Shown here in pieces: positions 9,600 through 20,121 of a stretch of DNA of 64,000 nucleotides (position 1 is its first letter; every line of letters begins with the position of its first letter). The stretch covers positions 81,396 to 145,395 of the forward strand of contig JAGLON010000033.1 of NCBI GenBank assembly GCA_023138975.1, written 5' to 3'. The position numbers and the translations under genes were made by a program. Source of the DNA: Candidatus Zixiibacteriota bacterium. GTDB lineage: Bacteria; Zixibacteria; MSB-5A5; GN15; JAAZOE01. The notes beneath the pieces are model-generated. The model did no database searches. It was not told the DNA's origin and was given only the letters and a program-made list of their open reading frames with translations.

Positions 9600-11485
9600 A
9601 ATCACTATTGATAAGTATTGTTAAGACAGTATTGCTTTTCGCTGTGTGTTCGAATCTATTCGCTGGCGATGATAGCGGACGCGAGCATGATGCTGTATTG
9701 GAGTATTCTGAGAATATTCTCGAAATCCGGAATGATTTCAGCGCAACCTATAAGGTGAAGGAAAGAATTTGTATATTCAACTCACATGGTAATGCGTACG
9801 GAGTTATTAAGATAAGTGACGATCCTGAATTTAAACTGAAGAAATTCAGCGGCAGAATCATTGATGCTGAAGGAAAAGAGATTGAGAAAAAATCGTACTC
9901 CGATTGCGATATTGTCTGCGGGTTTTCGGGATATGTCTTTTATTCTGACAATTGTGAAAGAACTTATTACCTGTTAGATGATAATTTCCCATATACTATT
10001 GAGTATGAATATGAGTACCAGATTAAATCGCTTAGCTCTTGGCCGGCTTGGTACCCACAAAAGTATATCCCAGTCGAAAAATCATCTTATACAATTATAG
10101 CTCCCACCGGTTTTTCATTCAAAGAGCAGATTACCGGAGATTTAGAAAAGCCAATTGTTACGGAGAATAAAAAACACACGATGTATGTTTATACCGCGTT
10201 GGATATGCCACCGTTAAAATCTGAATCATTTGTCTATTCACGCTATGAACAGAGAGCCAGGATTCGTTTTATACCGTCTGAGTATTCTTTCTTCGGCCTA
10301 CATTTTTCTACCGATAGTTGGGTATCGCTGAGCCGTGATGGATATCATTTAGTCAAAGATAGATACCTTCTGAATGATTCACAGAAAACGATTATAGGCT
10401 CTCTAACGGTTCCAGACCAGAATACACCAGAAGAAATTATAAATGGTTTGCACGACATCTTACGGCAGAACATACGTTATGTAGCGATAGAGGTTGGGAT
10501 TGGCGGCTGGCAACCGACGGTATCCTGCAGTACGCTTGAACGAGGCTACGGTGATTGTAAGGATTTAGCCACGCTATATATATCGATGCTGAGGTACGCC
10601 AATATCAAATCTTATCCCGCGTTGATTATGGCCAAAGGGAAGTCTTTAACTGACTCCGGTTATCCGTCAATGTTCTTTAATCACATGGTTTTCTTTTCTA
10701 TAATTGACGGAGACACTGTTTGGGCAGATCCTACCTGTTCGCATTGTGCGATGGGAGATCTCCCTGAAACGGATGAGGATATTTATGTCTTGGTACTTGA
10801 TTCCGCTGGAGGAGGACTCGTAAAAACACCCGCATCTACGCCGGGCGATAATGTGTATTACCGAACGGTTAATATCTCCGCTGGCAGAAAAAAAGAACTG
10901 TATGTGAAGTATGATGTTTATGCCAGCGGTAATGCCATGTATGATATTCGGGGATATCTAAATTATCGAGGTAAGGCAGCAATTGAGAATTTTCTGAAGG
11001 AAGGTGACTGCGGTGTGAACGGAAAGCTAAAATACACAGATGTTAAAGTTATTGAGACGGAAGATACACGGGTGCCGGATACCATAATTGCGACTGGAAT
11101 TATTAAACGAGCGGTCAAATACATAAAAGGAAAACAGTATTTGAGCCTGAACTGTCTGAATGTTCTGAGGCCAAGAGAACAAATCCGTTTAGCCGATAGG
11201 ACCATGCCGCTTGATTTGAGTTATCCTTTCTCTTATTGCGATTCAGTAGTTGTCGCAATCCCATCGGGATGGAAACCGGACAAATTGCCCGAACCGGTTT
11301 TATATGAAGATGATTTTGGCGGTATTTCGATTAATTTTAGTCTTCATAATGAGACTATCATAATCTGTTGCACCCGCAAGTGCAATAATTACTATATTGA
11401 GACCGAGCAGATGCCGGCCTTTCGCGAGCATTTGGCGAATATAAAAAAATCACTCAAATCTCATCTGTCTTTCTCTAAAAATTAA
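9596..11485 (+). CDS. Secreted DUF3857/transglutaminase-core protein
   Basis: ATGA overlap with the upstream gene; signal peptide; transglutaminase core YGDCKDLATLYISMLRYANIKSYPALI ... NHMVFF ... WADPTC. Confidence 0.85.
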   Translation: MKSLLISIVKTVLLFAVCSNLFAGDDSGREHDAVLEYSENILEIRNDFSATYKVKERICIFNSHGNAYGVIKISDDPEFKLKKFSGRIIDAEGKEIEKKSYSDCDIVCGFSGYVFYSDNCERTYYLLDDNFPYTIEYEYEYQIKSLSSWPAWYPQKYIPVEKSSYTIIAPTGFSFKEQITGDLEKPIVTENKKHTMYVYTALDMPPLKSESFVYSRYEQRARIRFIPSEYSFFGLHFSTDSWVSLSRDGYHLVKDRYLLNDSQKTIIGSLTVPDQNTPEEIINGLHDILRQNIRYVAIEVGIGGWQPTVSCSTLERGYGDCKDLATLYISMLRYANIKSYPALIMAKGKSLTDSGYPSMFFNHMVFFSIIDGDTVWADPTCSHCAMGDLPETDEDIYVLVLDSAGGGLVKTPASTPGDNVYYRTVNISAGRKKELYVKYDVYASGNAMYDIRGYLNYRGKAAIENFLKEGDCGVNGKLKYTDVKVIETEDTRVPDTIIATGIIKRAVKYIKGKQYLSLNCLNVLRPREQIRLADRTMPLDLSYPFSYCDSVVVAIPSGWKPDKLPEPVLYEDDFGGISINFSLHNETIIICCTRKCNNYYIETEQMPAFREHLANIKKSLKSHLSFSKN

Positions 11486-11536
11486 TGGGAAACACGGATG
11501 TGAAGCATCCATCTTTTGTAGCAAAGACGGATAAAA

Positions 11537-11552
11537 TATTCTTGTAAGAATA
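11537..11552. promoter_or_regulatory. Perfect 16-bp palindrome TATTCTTGTAAGAATA
   Basis: Exact inverted repeat about 60 bp upstream of the 11615 start codon. Confidence 0.3.
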
Positions 11553-11614
11553 CCCGCTATACCCTATTTTTATCAATCGCATGGATTTTTCTCCAATTCA
11601 AACCGGGATGTGTT

Positions 11615-14600
11615 ATGCACGGAGTATTTAAATTCAGAAAAATTGGACAGGCAGTAATAGGACTTCTTTGTACTGCCCTTTTATATAGTGTTTGCTTGGG
11701 GGGGACTACGCCCGTATTAGGAATTCGTGATAAAACGCCTGATGCCAGAGCTTTTATTAACGGGCATATGGTTATTTCTCCCACTGAACAGTTTGATAAT
11801 GGTATCTTGATTATCAAGGACGGTAAAGTTCTTGAAATCGGAACGGGTATTAAAATACCCGATGGAATTACTATCATCGACTTGGCTGGTAAGTCGATTT
11901 ACCCTGCTTTTATCGAGCCGTTTGGTGATTATGGGATTATAGATCATCGTGATAAAAAACAGAATAAGTACGGCAAGCCGGTTTATACGGCTGATCGCAT
12001 AGGGGGTAATGCATGGAATGAAGCGATTCATGCCGAAATAAACTGGTCACGATTTTTCAAGCCAGATAATGAAACATCCAATGAGTTACTGTCTCAGGGT
12101 TTTGCGATATCACAATCGGCCAAACAAGATGGGATATTTCGCGGAAGAAGCTGTGTCGTATTGCTGGGAGACGGATTACCGAACGACCTAATTCTTAACT
12201 CGCAAAGTGCCCATTTTATATCCTTCTCGAAAGGAAAATCAGTACAGGATTATCCTTCTTCACTTATGGGTAGTATAGCATTAATACGACAAACTCTATT
12301 TGACATCGAATGGTATAATCAAGCCCATACTGCATACAAGTATAATCCTGCTCAAAAAATGCCTGAATTCAACTCAGCCATAGAAGCTCTATCGAACATT
12401 TCAACTGATAGAATAATTATAGATGCCGGTGTCAAATCTCCGGGGTTACTGAGAGCGAAATCACTCCTTGATGAATTTGGTTTAACGGCATCTGTAATCG
12501 CCAGCGGGCGTGAGTATTGTCATATCAATGATGTGAAGGAATTTGCATCAAAGCTAATACTGCCTTTGGATTTTCCGGAAATGCCGGAGATTAATACTTT
12601 TGCAGATGAGCTGGATGTGACTTTGGCACAGCTGCGCCATTGGGAAAGTGCTCCATCTAACGCAATGGTTCTGGAGCAGAATGATGTAAAATTTTCATTT
12701 ACAACATACCGCCTGAAGAAAAAAGAGACATTTCTCACTAATCTGAGGAAGGCGGTCAAACGGGGTCTGTCTGAAGAAACGGCGTTGGCGTCACTGACCA
12801 TAACTCCTGCCGAAATATGCGGTATTGGAGATCTCGCCGGAACGTTAGAAACAGGGAAGCTTGCGAATTTCTTTATATGCGACGGCAATATATTTAATGA
12901 AAAATGTGAAATATACTCGGTCTGGACAGCGGGGAAAAAGCATGAGCTGAAAGCATTACCCAAAACTCTCTTTGCGGGCAAGTATGAATTGAAGGTCGGC
13001 GACGATAAGCTGATGCTTGAGCTTTCCGGTAAACCCTCGAAACTTACAGGAAAAGTCAAGCGGGACGAATGGAGTTCTGATCTCAAGAAGTTCGATATTG
13101 ATCGAAACAAAATCAGATTTTCCACGCCCATAGACAGCGGTAAGAACGCTGTCACAATCCGGTTTTCCGGGCGTAAAGATAAAAAGTTTATTACCGGCCG
13201 ATGCGTATATGCCAATGGTCTTGAAGCGAATTGGCAGGCAATCCGGGTCTCAGAATTGAAACCGGATACATCAGTCAAAGATGCCCGAAAGCCGGAAGCT
13301 TTCTTTGCGGCCACCACTTATCCGAATAAAGCTTTTGGCCCACAAGACCTTCCTGATCAAAAAGACATCTTAATAAAGAACGCCACTGTCTGGACAGCCG
13401 AGCAGGACGGAATCCTCAAGAACACAGACATCTTAATTGAAGATGGTAAATTCGTCCGGATTGGAACGGAAATTAAGGCGCCTTCAGGGATCATGGTTAT
13501 TGACGCTGGGGGAAAACATGTCACTCCCGGTATTATTGACGCACACTCTCATTTGGCCATTGCGGGTGATGTTAATGAGGGTACGCATGCGGTAACACCG
13601 GAAGTTCGAATAGGCGATGTTGTAAATCCTGAACAGGTGAATATTTATAGACAACTAGCCGGGGGCGTAACTGCTTGTCTGTCGCTTCATGGTTCGGCTA
13701 ATCCTATCGGCGGCCAATGTCAAGTTATCAAATTGCGTTGGGGAGCCAATGCCGAGGAGATGAAAGATAAGCAGGCGGCTGAGATTATCAAGTTCGCGTT
13801 AGGAGAAAACGTTAAGCAGAGCAACTGGGGTGAGAAATACAGAACACGCTATCCGCAATCAAGGCTGGGTGTCGAAGCAATAATGCGGGACGTTTTCCAG
13901 GCAGCTCTTGAATATGAGCAGGATTGGAAAAAATTCAATGCCCTGAGTAAGAAAGATAAGAAAAGAACGATTCCTCCGCACAAAAATATTGGTCTTGACG
14001 CAATGGTCAAGGTGCTCAATTCCGACATGATGGTGCATTGCCATTCGTATATGCAGGCCGAAGCGCTAATGCTTATGCGGTTAGCTGAAGAGTATGGCTT
14101 CGTCATTGATGTCTTGATACATAACCTTGAGGGATACAAAGTTGCCGATGAGATGGTGAAACATGGCGCCGGAACGACGACCTTTTCGGATTGGTGGGCC
14201 TACAAGTTTGAGGTCTATGACGCTATCCCGTACAATGCCAGTCTGATGGCGGAAAGAGGCGTATTGACTACCGTGAAATCGGACAATATCGATCTTGCCC
14301 GCCGTCTCAATCAGGAAGCGGCCAAAGTGATTCACTATGGTGGTATCTCTCCCGAAGAGGCAATCAAGATGATAACGATCAATGCCGCTATCCAATTGGG
14401 TATGGAGAAATACACCGGCAGTATTGCACCGGGCAAGGATGCTGATTTTGTCATCTGGAACGATTATCCGCTATCATCATATGCTAAGGCAGAACAAACC
14501 TGGATTGAAGGCCGAAAATATTTTGATATTGAAAGCGATAAAACCATCCGCAAGGAAATCAAAAAAGAAAGAAATAAACTCATTCAGAAGATAGTTGAAC

Positions 14601-14626
14601 ATAGCGCCAAGAACGGTACTAAATAG
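11615..14626 (+). CDS. Secreted double amidohydrolase-fold protein
   Basis: Signal peptide; two tandem amidohydrolase-like halves. The C-terminal half carries the metal-binding motif GIIDAHSHLAIAGD; the N-terminal half does not. Confidence 0.85.
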   Translation: MHGVFKFRKIGQAVIGLLCTALLYSVCLGGTTPVLGIRDKTPDARAFINGHMVISPTEQFDNGILIIKDGKVLEIGTGIKIPDGITIIDLAGKSIYPAFIEPFGDYGIIDHRDKKQNKYGKPVYTADRIGGNAWNEAIHAEINWSRFFKPDNETSNELLSQGFAISQSAKQDGIFRGRSCVVLLGDGLPNDLILNSQSAHFISFSKGKSVQDYPSSLMGSIALIRQTLFDIEWYNQAHTAYKYNPAQKMPEFNSAIEALSNISTDRIIIDAGVKSPGLLRAKSLLDEFGLTASVIASGREYCHINDVKEFASKLILPLDFPEMPEINTFADELDVTLAQLRHWESAPSNAMVLEQNDVKFSFTTYRLKKKETFLTNLRKAVKRGLSEETALASLTITPAEICGIGDLAGTLETGKLANFFICDGNIFNEKCEIYSVWTAGKKHELKALPKTLFAGKYELKVGDDKLMLELSGKPSKLTGKVKRDEWSSDLKKFDIDRNKIRFSTPIDSGKNAVTIRFSGRKDKKFITGRCVYANGLEANWQAIRVSELKPDTSVKDARKPEAFFAATTYPNKAFGPQDLPDQKDILIKNATVWTAEQDGILKNTDILIEDGKFVRIGTEIKAPSGIMVIDAGGKHVTPGIIDAHSHLAIAGDVNEGTHAVTPEVRIGDVVNPEQVNIYRQLAGGVTACLSLHGSANPIGGQCQVIKLRWGANAEEMKDKQAAEIIKFALGENVKQSNWGEKYRTRYPQSRLGVEAIMRDVFQAALEYEQDWKKFNALSKKDKKRTIPPHKNIGLDAMVKVLNSDMMVHCHSYMQAEALMLMRLAEEYGFVIDVLIHNLEGYKVADEMVKHGAGTTTFSDWWAYKFEVYDAIPYNASLMAERGVLTTVKSDNIDLARRLNQEAAKVIHYGGISPEEAIKMITINAAIQLGMEKYTGSIAPGKDADFVIWNDYPLSSYAKAEQTWIEGRKYFDIESDKTIRKEIKKERNKLIQKIVEHSAKNGTK

Positions 14627-14652
14627 AAATGAAACGTTTTGGAGTAATAGAT

Positions 14653-15939
14653 ATGCGGATAATAATTTACACTCTGTTGATTTTCATGATCGTCTCATTG
14701 GTACAGGCGCATGACTACGTTCCCGGAAAAATACAGGATCACCCGATTCTGTTGCGTGGTGGAACGGTTTATACTGTTTCAGATGGTATCAAAGAAAACA
14801 GTGATGTATTGTTTAACGACGGCCGCATTGTGGACATCGGGGAAAATATTATCGTGCCTGAAAATACCGAAATTATCAATGTTACCGGAAAACATATCTA
14901 CCCGGGACTAATTGCAGCTTATTCTTATATAGGTCTGGTCGAAATCGGTTCGGTACGGGCAACCAATGATAGACGAGAGATTGGTACGATTAATCCTAAT
15001 ATCTTGGCGCATATCGCCTACAACCCCGATTCGGAGATTATTCCCTCGGTCCGGTCTAACGGCATTACCACAGCCCTAATTGTCCCCGGTGGACGGCTGA
15101 TTACAGGAACCTCAAGTTTACTTAATCTGGATGGGTGGACATGGGAAGATGCGACAGAGAAATTAAATGTTGGCATGCATTTAATATGGCCGGCGGTTAA
15201 AGCGGTCAAAGGCTATGATGATAAGCGTTCATTAGAAGAAATAAAAAAAGAATTAAGAGAAAATCGAGAGGTTCTCTACGAGGCTTTTGATGACGCAAAA
15301 GTATATTATCTGGCTCAACAGGCTGATGCTTCGATAAAAAAAGATTTACGATGGGATGCTATGGTACCGGTTTTTGATAAGGAAATTCCGGTTTTTATCC
15401 AAGCCAATGATTACCGGCAGATTGATCAGGCCGTTCAATTTTCTAAAGACTATGACTTTAATATGATCCTGGTCGGGGGGCGTGATGCCTGGATGTGCCC
15501 TGAGCTTCTTAAGGACAACAAGATACCCGTTATCGTGGCTTGGACGCAGGCTTTACCAGGTCGTGAAGATGATGGCTATGATCTCAGATACAGTTTACCA
15601 GCACGATTATATGAAGCTGGTGTTAAATTCTGCATGGCCCAGGCAGGAGGAGGGTGGTCGCGTAATTTGCCGTTCCAGGCTGGTCAGGCAATCGCTTTTG
15701 GCTTACCTAAAGAAGAAGCGCTTCGGGCGCTAACCTTATCTGTGGCAGAGATTCTGGACGTCGATCAAAACTTAGGTTCTTTGGAGGTTGGGAAAAAAGC
15801 AACTATTATTGTATCGGATGGCGATATCTTTGATATCCTGACTCACAAGATTATTTATGAGTTTATTGAAGGCAAAAAAGTAGATCTCAATAATAAGCAC
15901 AAAGAACTGTACGAGAAATACCGTCAGAAATCTCTTTAA
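14653..15939 (+). CDS. Secreted amidohydrolase-family protein lacking the canonical HxH motif
   Basis: Likely start at M (14653), MRIIIYTLLIFMIVSLVQA signal peptide; IYPGLIAAYSYIGLVE where HxH is expected; conserved C-terminus GSLEVGKKATIIVSDGD. Confidence 0.75.
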   Translation: MRIIIYTLLIFMIVSLVQAHDYVPGKIQDHPILLRGGTVYTVSDGIKENSDVLFNDGRIVDIGENIIVPENTEIINVTGKHIYPGLIAAYSYIGLVEIGSVRATNDRREIGTINPNILAHIAYNPDSEIIPSVRSNGITTALIVPGGRLITGTSSLLNLDGWTWEDATEKLNVGMHLIWPAVKAVKGYDDKRSLEEIKKELRENREVLYEAFDDAKVYYLAQQADASIKKDLRWDAMVPVFDKEIPVFIQANDYRQIDQAVQFSKDYDFNMILVGGRDAWMCPELLKDNKIPVIVAWTQALPGREDDGYDLRYSLPARLYEAGVKFCMAQAGGGWSRNLPFQAGQAIAFGLPKEEALRALTLSVAEILDVDQNLGSLEVGKKATIIVSDGDIFDILTHKIIYEFIEGKKVDLNNKHKELYEKYRQKSL

Positions 15940-16018
15940 AATGACTTGATAATTTGTCAGGGTATATTAAGTTAGCTAACAGACACTTATATAGGACGGG
16001 AATCATGGCCGGAACACA

Positions 16019-16981
16019 GTGAACCGATATCACAAAAACCCAATTATCACACGCGGTGATATACCTTCAATCAAGCCGCATTTGGTCGATGTCTCGTCCG
16101 TTTTCAATCCCGGTGCTGTAAAATTTCAAAACTCTTACTTATTACTTCTTCGTATTCAGAATCGTGGCCGAGAAACGTTTCTCATCTCAGCAACGAGTCG
16201 TGACGGCAAATCATTTGACATCAATGATAAAGTTATAACCTTCAGTGGCATAGAGAAGATTCCGGAGACCATCTATCACATTTATGATCCCCGCATTACG
16301 CACATTGGCGATACTTATTATATTGTTTTCGCGATTGATATCGATGGCGGCTGCCGGTTGGGCATCGCTAAAACTCGTAATTTTGAATCGTATAGCTTCT
16401 TAGGAATTGTTTCGGATAATGATTCACGCAACGGAGTGCTTTTTCCTGAAAAAATAAATAATCAGTTCTGTATGCTGGAACGCCCCAATAGCGTTAAAAA
16501 CAAAGGCAATGCTGGCGGAGGTGATGAAATCTGGCTTTCCGCATCAGAGGACTTGATTAAATGGAACAGGGTCGGTCCAATATTGACTGGCCGGGCGCAT
16601 TATTGGGATGAATTTATAGGTTCGGGGCCTCCGCCCGTAAAAACTACACAGGGATGGTTGCACATTTATCATGGGATAGCCTCTCATTTTTCCGCCGCCA
16701 GTATTTATCAGGCTGGTGTTGTCCTGCTTGATTTAGCCGATCCGTCGATAGTTATCGCGCGAGGGAAGTATAATATCCTTGAGCCACGAGAGCCGTATGA
16801 GCTTATCGGGCAGGTACCGAATGTCGTTTTCCCTACCGGATTGATTGTGGATGATTTTGACAATGACGGATTTGCCAAAAATAACAGCGAAGTAAAGGTT
16901 TACTACGGCGCGTCTGATTCATCGACTTGTCTGGCCACGACTACTATTAAAGATTTGTTGGATGCTTGCTATGATAAATAG
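16019..16981 (+). CDS. GH130 family glycoside phosphorylase/hydrolase
   Basis: GTG start; VFNPGAV, YDPRITHIGDTYYIVF, GSGPPPVKTTQGWLHIYHG and VPNVVFPTG motifs typical of GH130. Confidence 0.85.
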   Translation: MNRYHKNPIITRGDIPSIKPHLVDVSSVFNPGAVKFQNSYLLLLRIQNRGRETFLISATSRDGKSFDINDKVITFSGIEKIPETIYHIYDPRITHIGDTYYIVFAIDIDGGCRLGIAKTRNFESYSFLGIVSDNDSRNGVLFPEKINNQFCMLERPNSVKNKGNAGGGDEIWLSASEDLIKWNRVGPILTGRAHYWDEFIGSGPPPVKTTQGWLHIYHGIASHFSAASIYQAGVVLLDLADPSIVIARGKYNILEPREPYELIGQVPNVVFPTGLIVDDFDNDGFAKNNSEVKVYYGASDSSTCLATTTIKDLLDACYDK

Positions 16982-16994
16982 GGAGGATATTACG

Positions 16995-18164
16995 GTGAGA
17001 AAAGCAGTTTTTCTGTACGGCTTTATTGTTATAGTACTTAGCCTAAGTGCATGTAATCAAAACGGCTCGGATTCATCGTCTGCCAGAGATTTAATTAAAA
17101 AATCCGATAACACACTCCCTGTACCGCAGATTGATTTTAATCCTGAACAGTATGTCTGCTATCAAACCGGTCAGCCACTGAACATTGACGGCAAACTAGA
17201 TGAAAACGTGTGGGCAAAAGCACTCTGGACAAATGAATTTGTGGATATAGAAGGCGGCTTGAAACCTGTGCCGTATCTGAAAACCAGAGTCAAGATGCTG
17301 TGGGATGATAACTACTTTTATTGCGCCGCCGAAATGGAAGAACCGCATGTCTGGGCCAAGTTAAAGAAACGTGATGCGGTGATATATCATGATAATGATT
17401 TTGAGGTTTTCATAGATCCTGACGGAGATACTCACGAGTATTACGAACTCGAAGTAAATGCCTTGAACACGCAATGGGATTTATTCCTCGGTAAACCGTA
17501 CCGCGACGGCGGCCCGGCCATAAACGCGTGGGATATTCAAGGCCTCAAAACAGCCATTAGTATAAACGGAACACTGAATAATCCAAAAGACGTCGACAGG
17601 GGATGGTTGATTGAAATAGCTATCCCGTGGGAAGTTCTTAAGCAATGCGCTCACAAAGATGCTCCGCCAAGCGATGGTGATCAATGGAGAGTGAATTTCT
17701 CCCGGGTTCAATGGCAGACCGAAATAAAAAACGGGAAGTACATCAAGACCAAAGATTCCCTATCCGGAGACAACCTGCCGGAGAATAACTGGGTCTGGTC
17801 GCCACAGGGGTTGATTGCTATGCATTATCCTGAAATGTGGGGGATAGTCCAATTCTCCGCTTCGATTGCAGGCAGCGGTGTCGCAGTTTTTAGTTTCGAT
17901 GTTGATGAAGAAGCCAAATGGGAACTGCGGAAACTGTATTATGCCCAGCGGACGTTCAATATGCAATATGGTTTCTTTGCTGAAAACATAGAAGAATTGA
18001 ATTTGAAGAATCCCGATTTACCTGACTATCAATGGCCGCCTGTAATCAAGACAACCGCTAGCTTTTTCGAAGCGCGAATCAGCCGAACGGATGAGACGGG
18101 ATTCCTTTGTATTTCGCATGACGGCGATATTTGGTTTGAAAATATAACTCAAACCCGGAAGTAG
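16995..18164 (+). CDS. Carbohydrate-binding family 9-like lipoprotein
   Basis: Lipobox LSLSAC after KAVFLYGFIVIV; INIDGKLDENVWAKALW...VKMLWDDNYFYCAAEMEEPHVWA...DFEVFIDPDGDTHEYYELEVNALNTQWD. The ORF opens at 16962; GTG 16995 is a plausible start. Confidence 0.85.
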   Translation: MRKAVFLYGFIVIVLSLSACNQNGSDSSSARDLIKKSDNTLPVPQIDFNPEQYVCYQTGQPLNIDGKLDENVWAKALWTNEFVDIEGGLKPVPYLKTRVKMLWDDNYFYCAAEMEEPHVWAKLKKRDAVIYHDNDFEVFIDPDGDTHEYYELEVNALNTQWDLFLGKPYRDGGPAINAWDIQGLKTAISINGTLNNPKDVDRGWLIEIAIPWEVLKQCAHKDAPPSDGDQWRVNFSRVQWQTEIKNGKYIKTKDSLSGDNLPENNWVWSPQGLIAMHYPEMWGIVQFSASIAGSGVAVFSFDVDEEAKWELRKLYYAQRTFNMQYGFFAENIEELNLKNPDLPDYQWPPVIKTTASFFEARISRTDETGFLCISHDGDIWFENITQTRK

Positions 18165-18168
18165 AAGC

Positions 18169-20121
18169 ATGAATTTAGGCTTAGTAGACTGGCTCATAGT
18201 TGCCATCGCGTTAGTGTTTATGATTGTAACTGTTTCGGCCAGTAAGCGACTGATGAAAAGCGTTGCCGATTTTCTGGCTGCCGGGCGTTCTGCCGGGCGT
18301 TATGTTATCAGTGTCGCCAGCGGCGTAGCCGGGTTGGGAGCTATCACAGTTATCGGTAATCTTGAGATGAATCTGCTGGCGGGCTTTTCGATGGCCTGGT
18401 GGGGAATGACAATGGCGTTGGTTCTACTTGTCATCACCGTCTCAGGTTGGGTCATTTATCGTTTCCGGCAGACTCGCTCGCTTACGTTGGCGCAGTTTTT
18501 TGAGGTTCGTTATAGTCGAAATTTCCGCATTTTCACCGGCATTGTCGCCTTCTTATCCGGCCTGATAAACTTCGGCATCTTTCCTGCGGTGGGAGCCCGG
18601 TTCTTCATTTATTTTTGCGGTCTTCCACAATCATTTGAACTCATGGGATTATCTATCGTCACCTTTCCGCTGGTCATGATTCTACTTCTTGGAGTCTCAT
18701 TGTATTTCGTTTTCACTGGCGGGCAAATTGCGGTAATAATCGCGGATTTCTTTCAGGGTTTGTTCGTCAACATCATTTTTGTCATCATCATCGTCTATCT
18801 ATTTTTCACCTTTGACTGGGTACATATTTTCGAGGCATTGTCTTCGGCGCCTCAGGAAGCATCGCTAATAAATCCGTTTCATACCAGTCAGGTCGAGGAT
18901 TTTAATTTCTGGTATTTTCTTGTCGGTGTCTTTGGAGTGATGTATGGAACAATGTCGTGGCAGGGGACTCAAGGGTATAATGCCTCGGCCAAAAACGCCC
19001 ACGAAGCGAAAATGGGCGGTGTCCTGGCCGGATGGCGGGGGCTGCCTCAGACACTTTTGTTTTTATTCGTCCCGATTATTGCCTATACGGTATTGCATCA
19101 CCCTGATTTTGCTCATATTGCACAAGCGGTACATGATTCAATTGCCGGAGCCGGAACCGATGCCGTTCAGAGTCAGCTAAAAGTTCCGCTAGTACTTTCG
19201 CATATTTTACCGCGAGGATTAATTGGCGGCCTTGCAGCGGTTATGCTGGCGGCCTTTATCAGCACTCATGATTCATATCTGCATTCGTGGGGTTCTATTC
19301 TGGTGCAGGATGTGATTATGCCGTTCAGAAAGAAACCGTTCACGCCCAAACAGCATCTGAGAGCTCTGCGTCTGGCAATAACGTGCGTCGCCGTCTTTAT
19401 TTTCTTCTTCAGTCTTCTATTCAAGCAATCTGAATATATCTTCTTATTTTTCGCCATTACCGGCGCGATTTTTGCCGGAGGTTCCGGAGCGATTATCATC
19501 GGCGGCCTGTACTGGAAACGCGGAACAACCTCTGCCGCTTGGGCGGCGATGATAACCGGTTCTTCAATAGCAGTTGGGGGAATAATCATTCATCAATTAG
19601 TCGATAATTTCTTTATCAACGGTCAATGGTTCTGGATGATAAGCATGTTCGGCAGTTCGCTGGTATATATTGCTGTTTCTCTGTTAGGTAAAAAAGACGC
19701 GCGTGATATGGACAAGGTTCTCAAGCGCGGCAAATACGCGATTAAAGATGAAACTACAATTATCGACGCTGTTCCGTCAAAGGGCTGGAAAATTCTCGGT
19801 ATGGGAAAGGAATTCACGAAGGGCGACAAATTTATTTACATCATTAACTACATCTGGACCGGCGGGATGACAATTGTATTTTTGGCAGGAACGATTTATA
19901 ATCTCAATCATGAAGTGTCGGATCAAACCTGGCTGGAATTCTGGAAAATCTACATCGAAATTCAAGTTGTTCTGGCGGTCATCTCAATAATTTGGTTTAC
20001 CATTGGCGGATTTAAGGACATCAGAATCATGATCGCCAGACTTACAACCATGAAAAGAGATGAAGGCGATGACGGGTTTATTCATATTGATAATATAACG
20101 GGCGGGTCGGATCGTGAATAA
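18169..20121 (+). CDS. Sodium:solute symporter (SSS) family transporter
   Basis: Multi-TM, 650 aa; SVADFLAAGRSAGRYVISVASGVAGLGAITVIG and C-terminal GAIFAGGSGAIIIGGLYWKRGTTSAAWAAM. Confidence 0.92.
   Translation: MNLGLVDWLIVAIALVFMIVTVSASKRLMKSVADFLAAGRSAGRYVISVASGVAGLGAITVIGNLEMNLLAGFSMAWWGMTMALVLLVITVSGWVIYRFRQTRSLTLAQFFEVRYSRNFRIFTGIVAFLSGLINFGIFPAVGARFFIYFCGLPQSFELMGLSIVTFPLVMILLLGVSLYFVFTGGQIAVIIADFFQGLFVNIIFVIIIVYLFFTFDWVHIFEALSSAPQEASLINPFHTSQVEDFNFWYFLVGVFGVMYGTMSWQGTQGYNASAKNAHEAKMGGVLAGWRGLPQTLLFLFVPIIAYTVLHHPDFAHIAQAVHDSIAGAGTDAVQSQLKVPLVLSHILPRGLIGGLAAVMLAAFISTHDSYLHSWGSILVQDVIMPFRKKPFTPKQHLRALRLAITCVAVFIFFFSLLFKQSEYIFLFFAITGAIFAGGSGAIIIGGLYWKRGTTSAAWAAMITGSSIAVGGIIIHQLVDNFFINGQWFWMISMFGSSLVYIAVSLLGKKDARDMDKVLKRGKYAIKDETTIIDAVPSKGWKILGMGKEFTKGDKFIYIINYIWTGGMTIVFLAGTIYNLNHEVSDQTWLEFWKIYIEIQVVLAVISIIWFTIGGFKDIRIMIARLTTMKRDEGDDGFIHIDNITGGSDRE

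Noticed and set aside
12520-13317. 265-aa minus-strand ORF inside the amidohydrolase gene
   Set aside because: Fully antisense to a well-supported CDS, with no recognisable domain; low-complexity S/F/R-rich composition typical of shadow ORFs.
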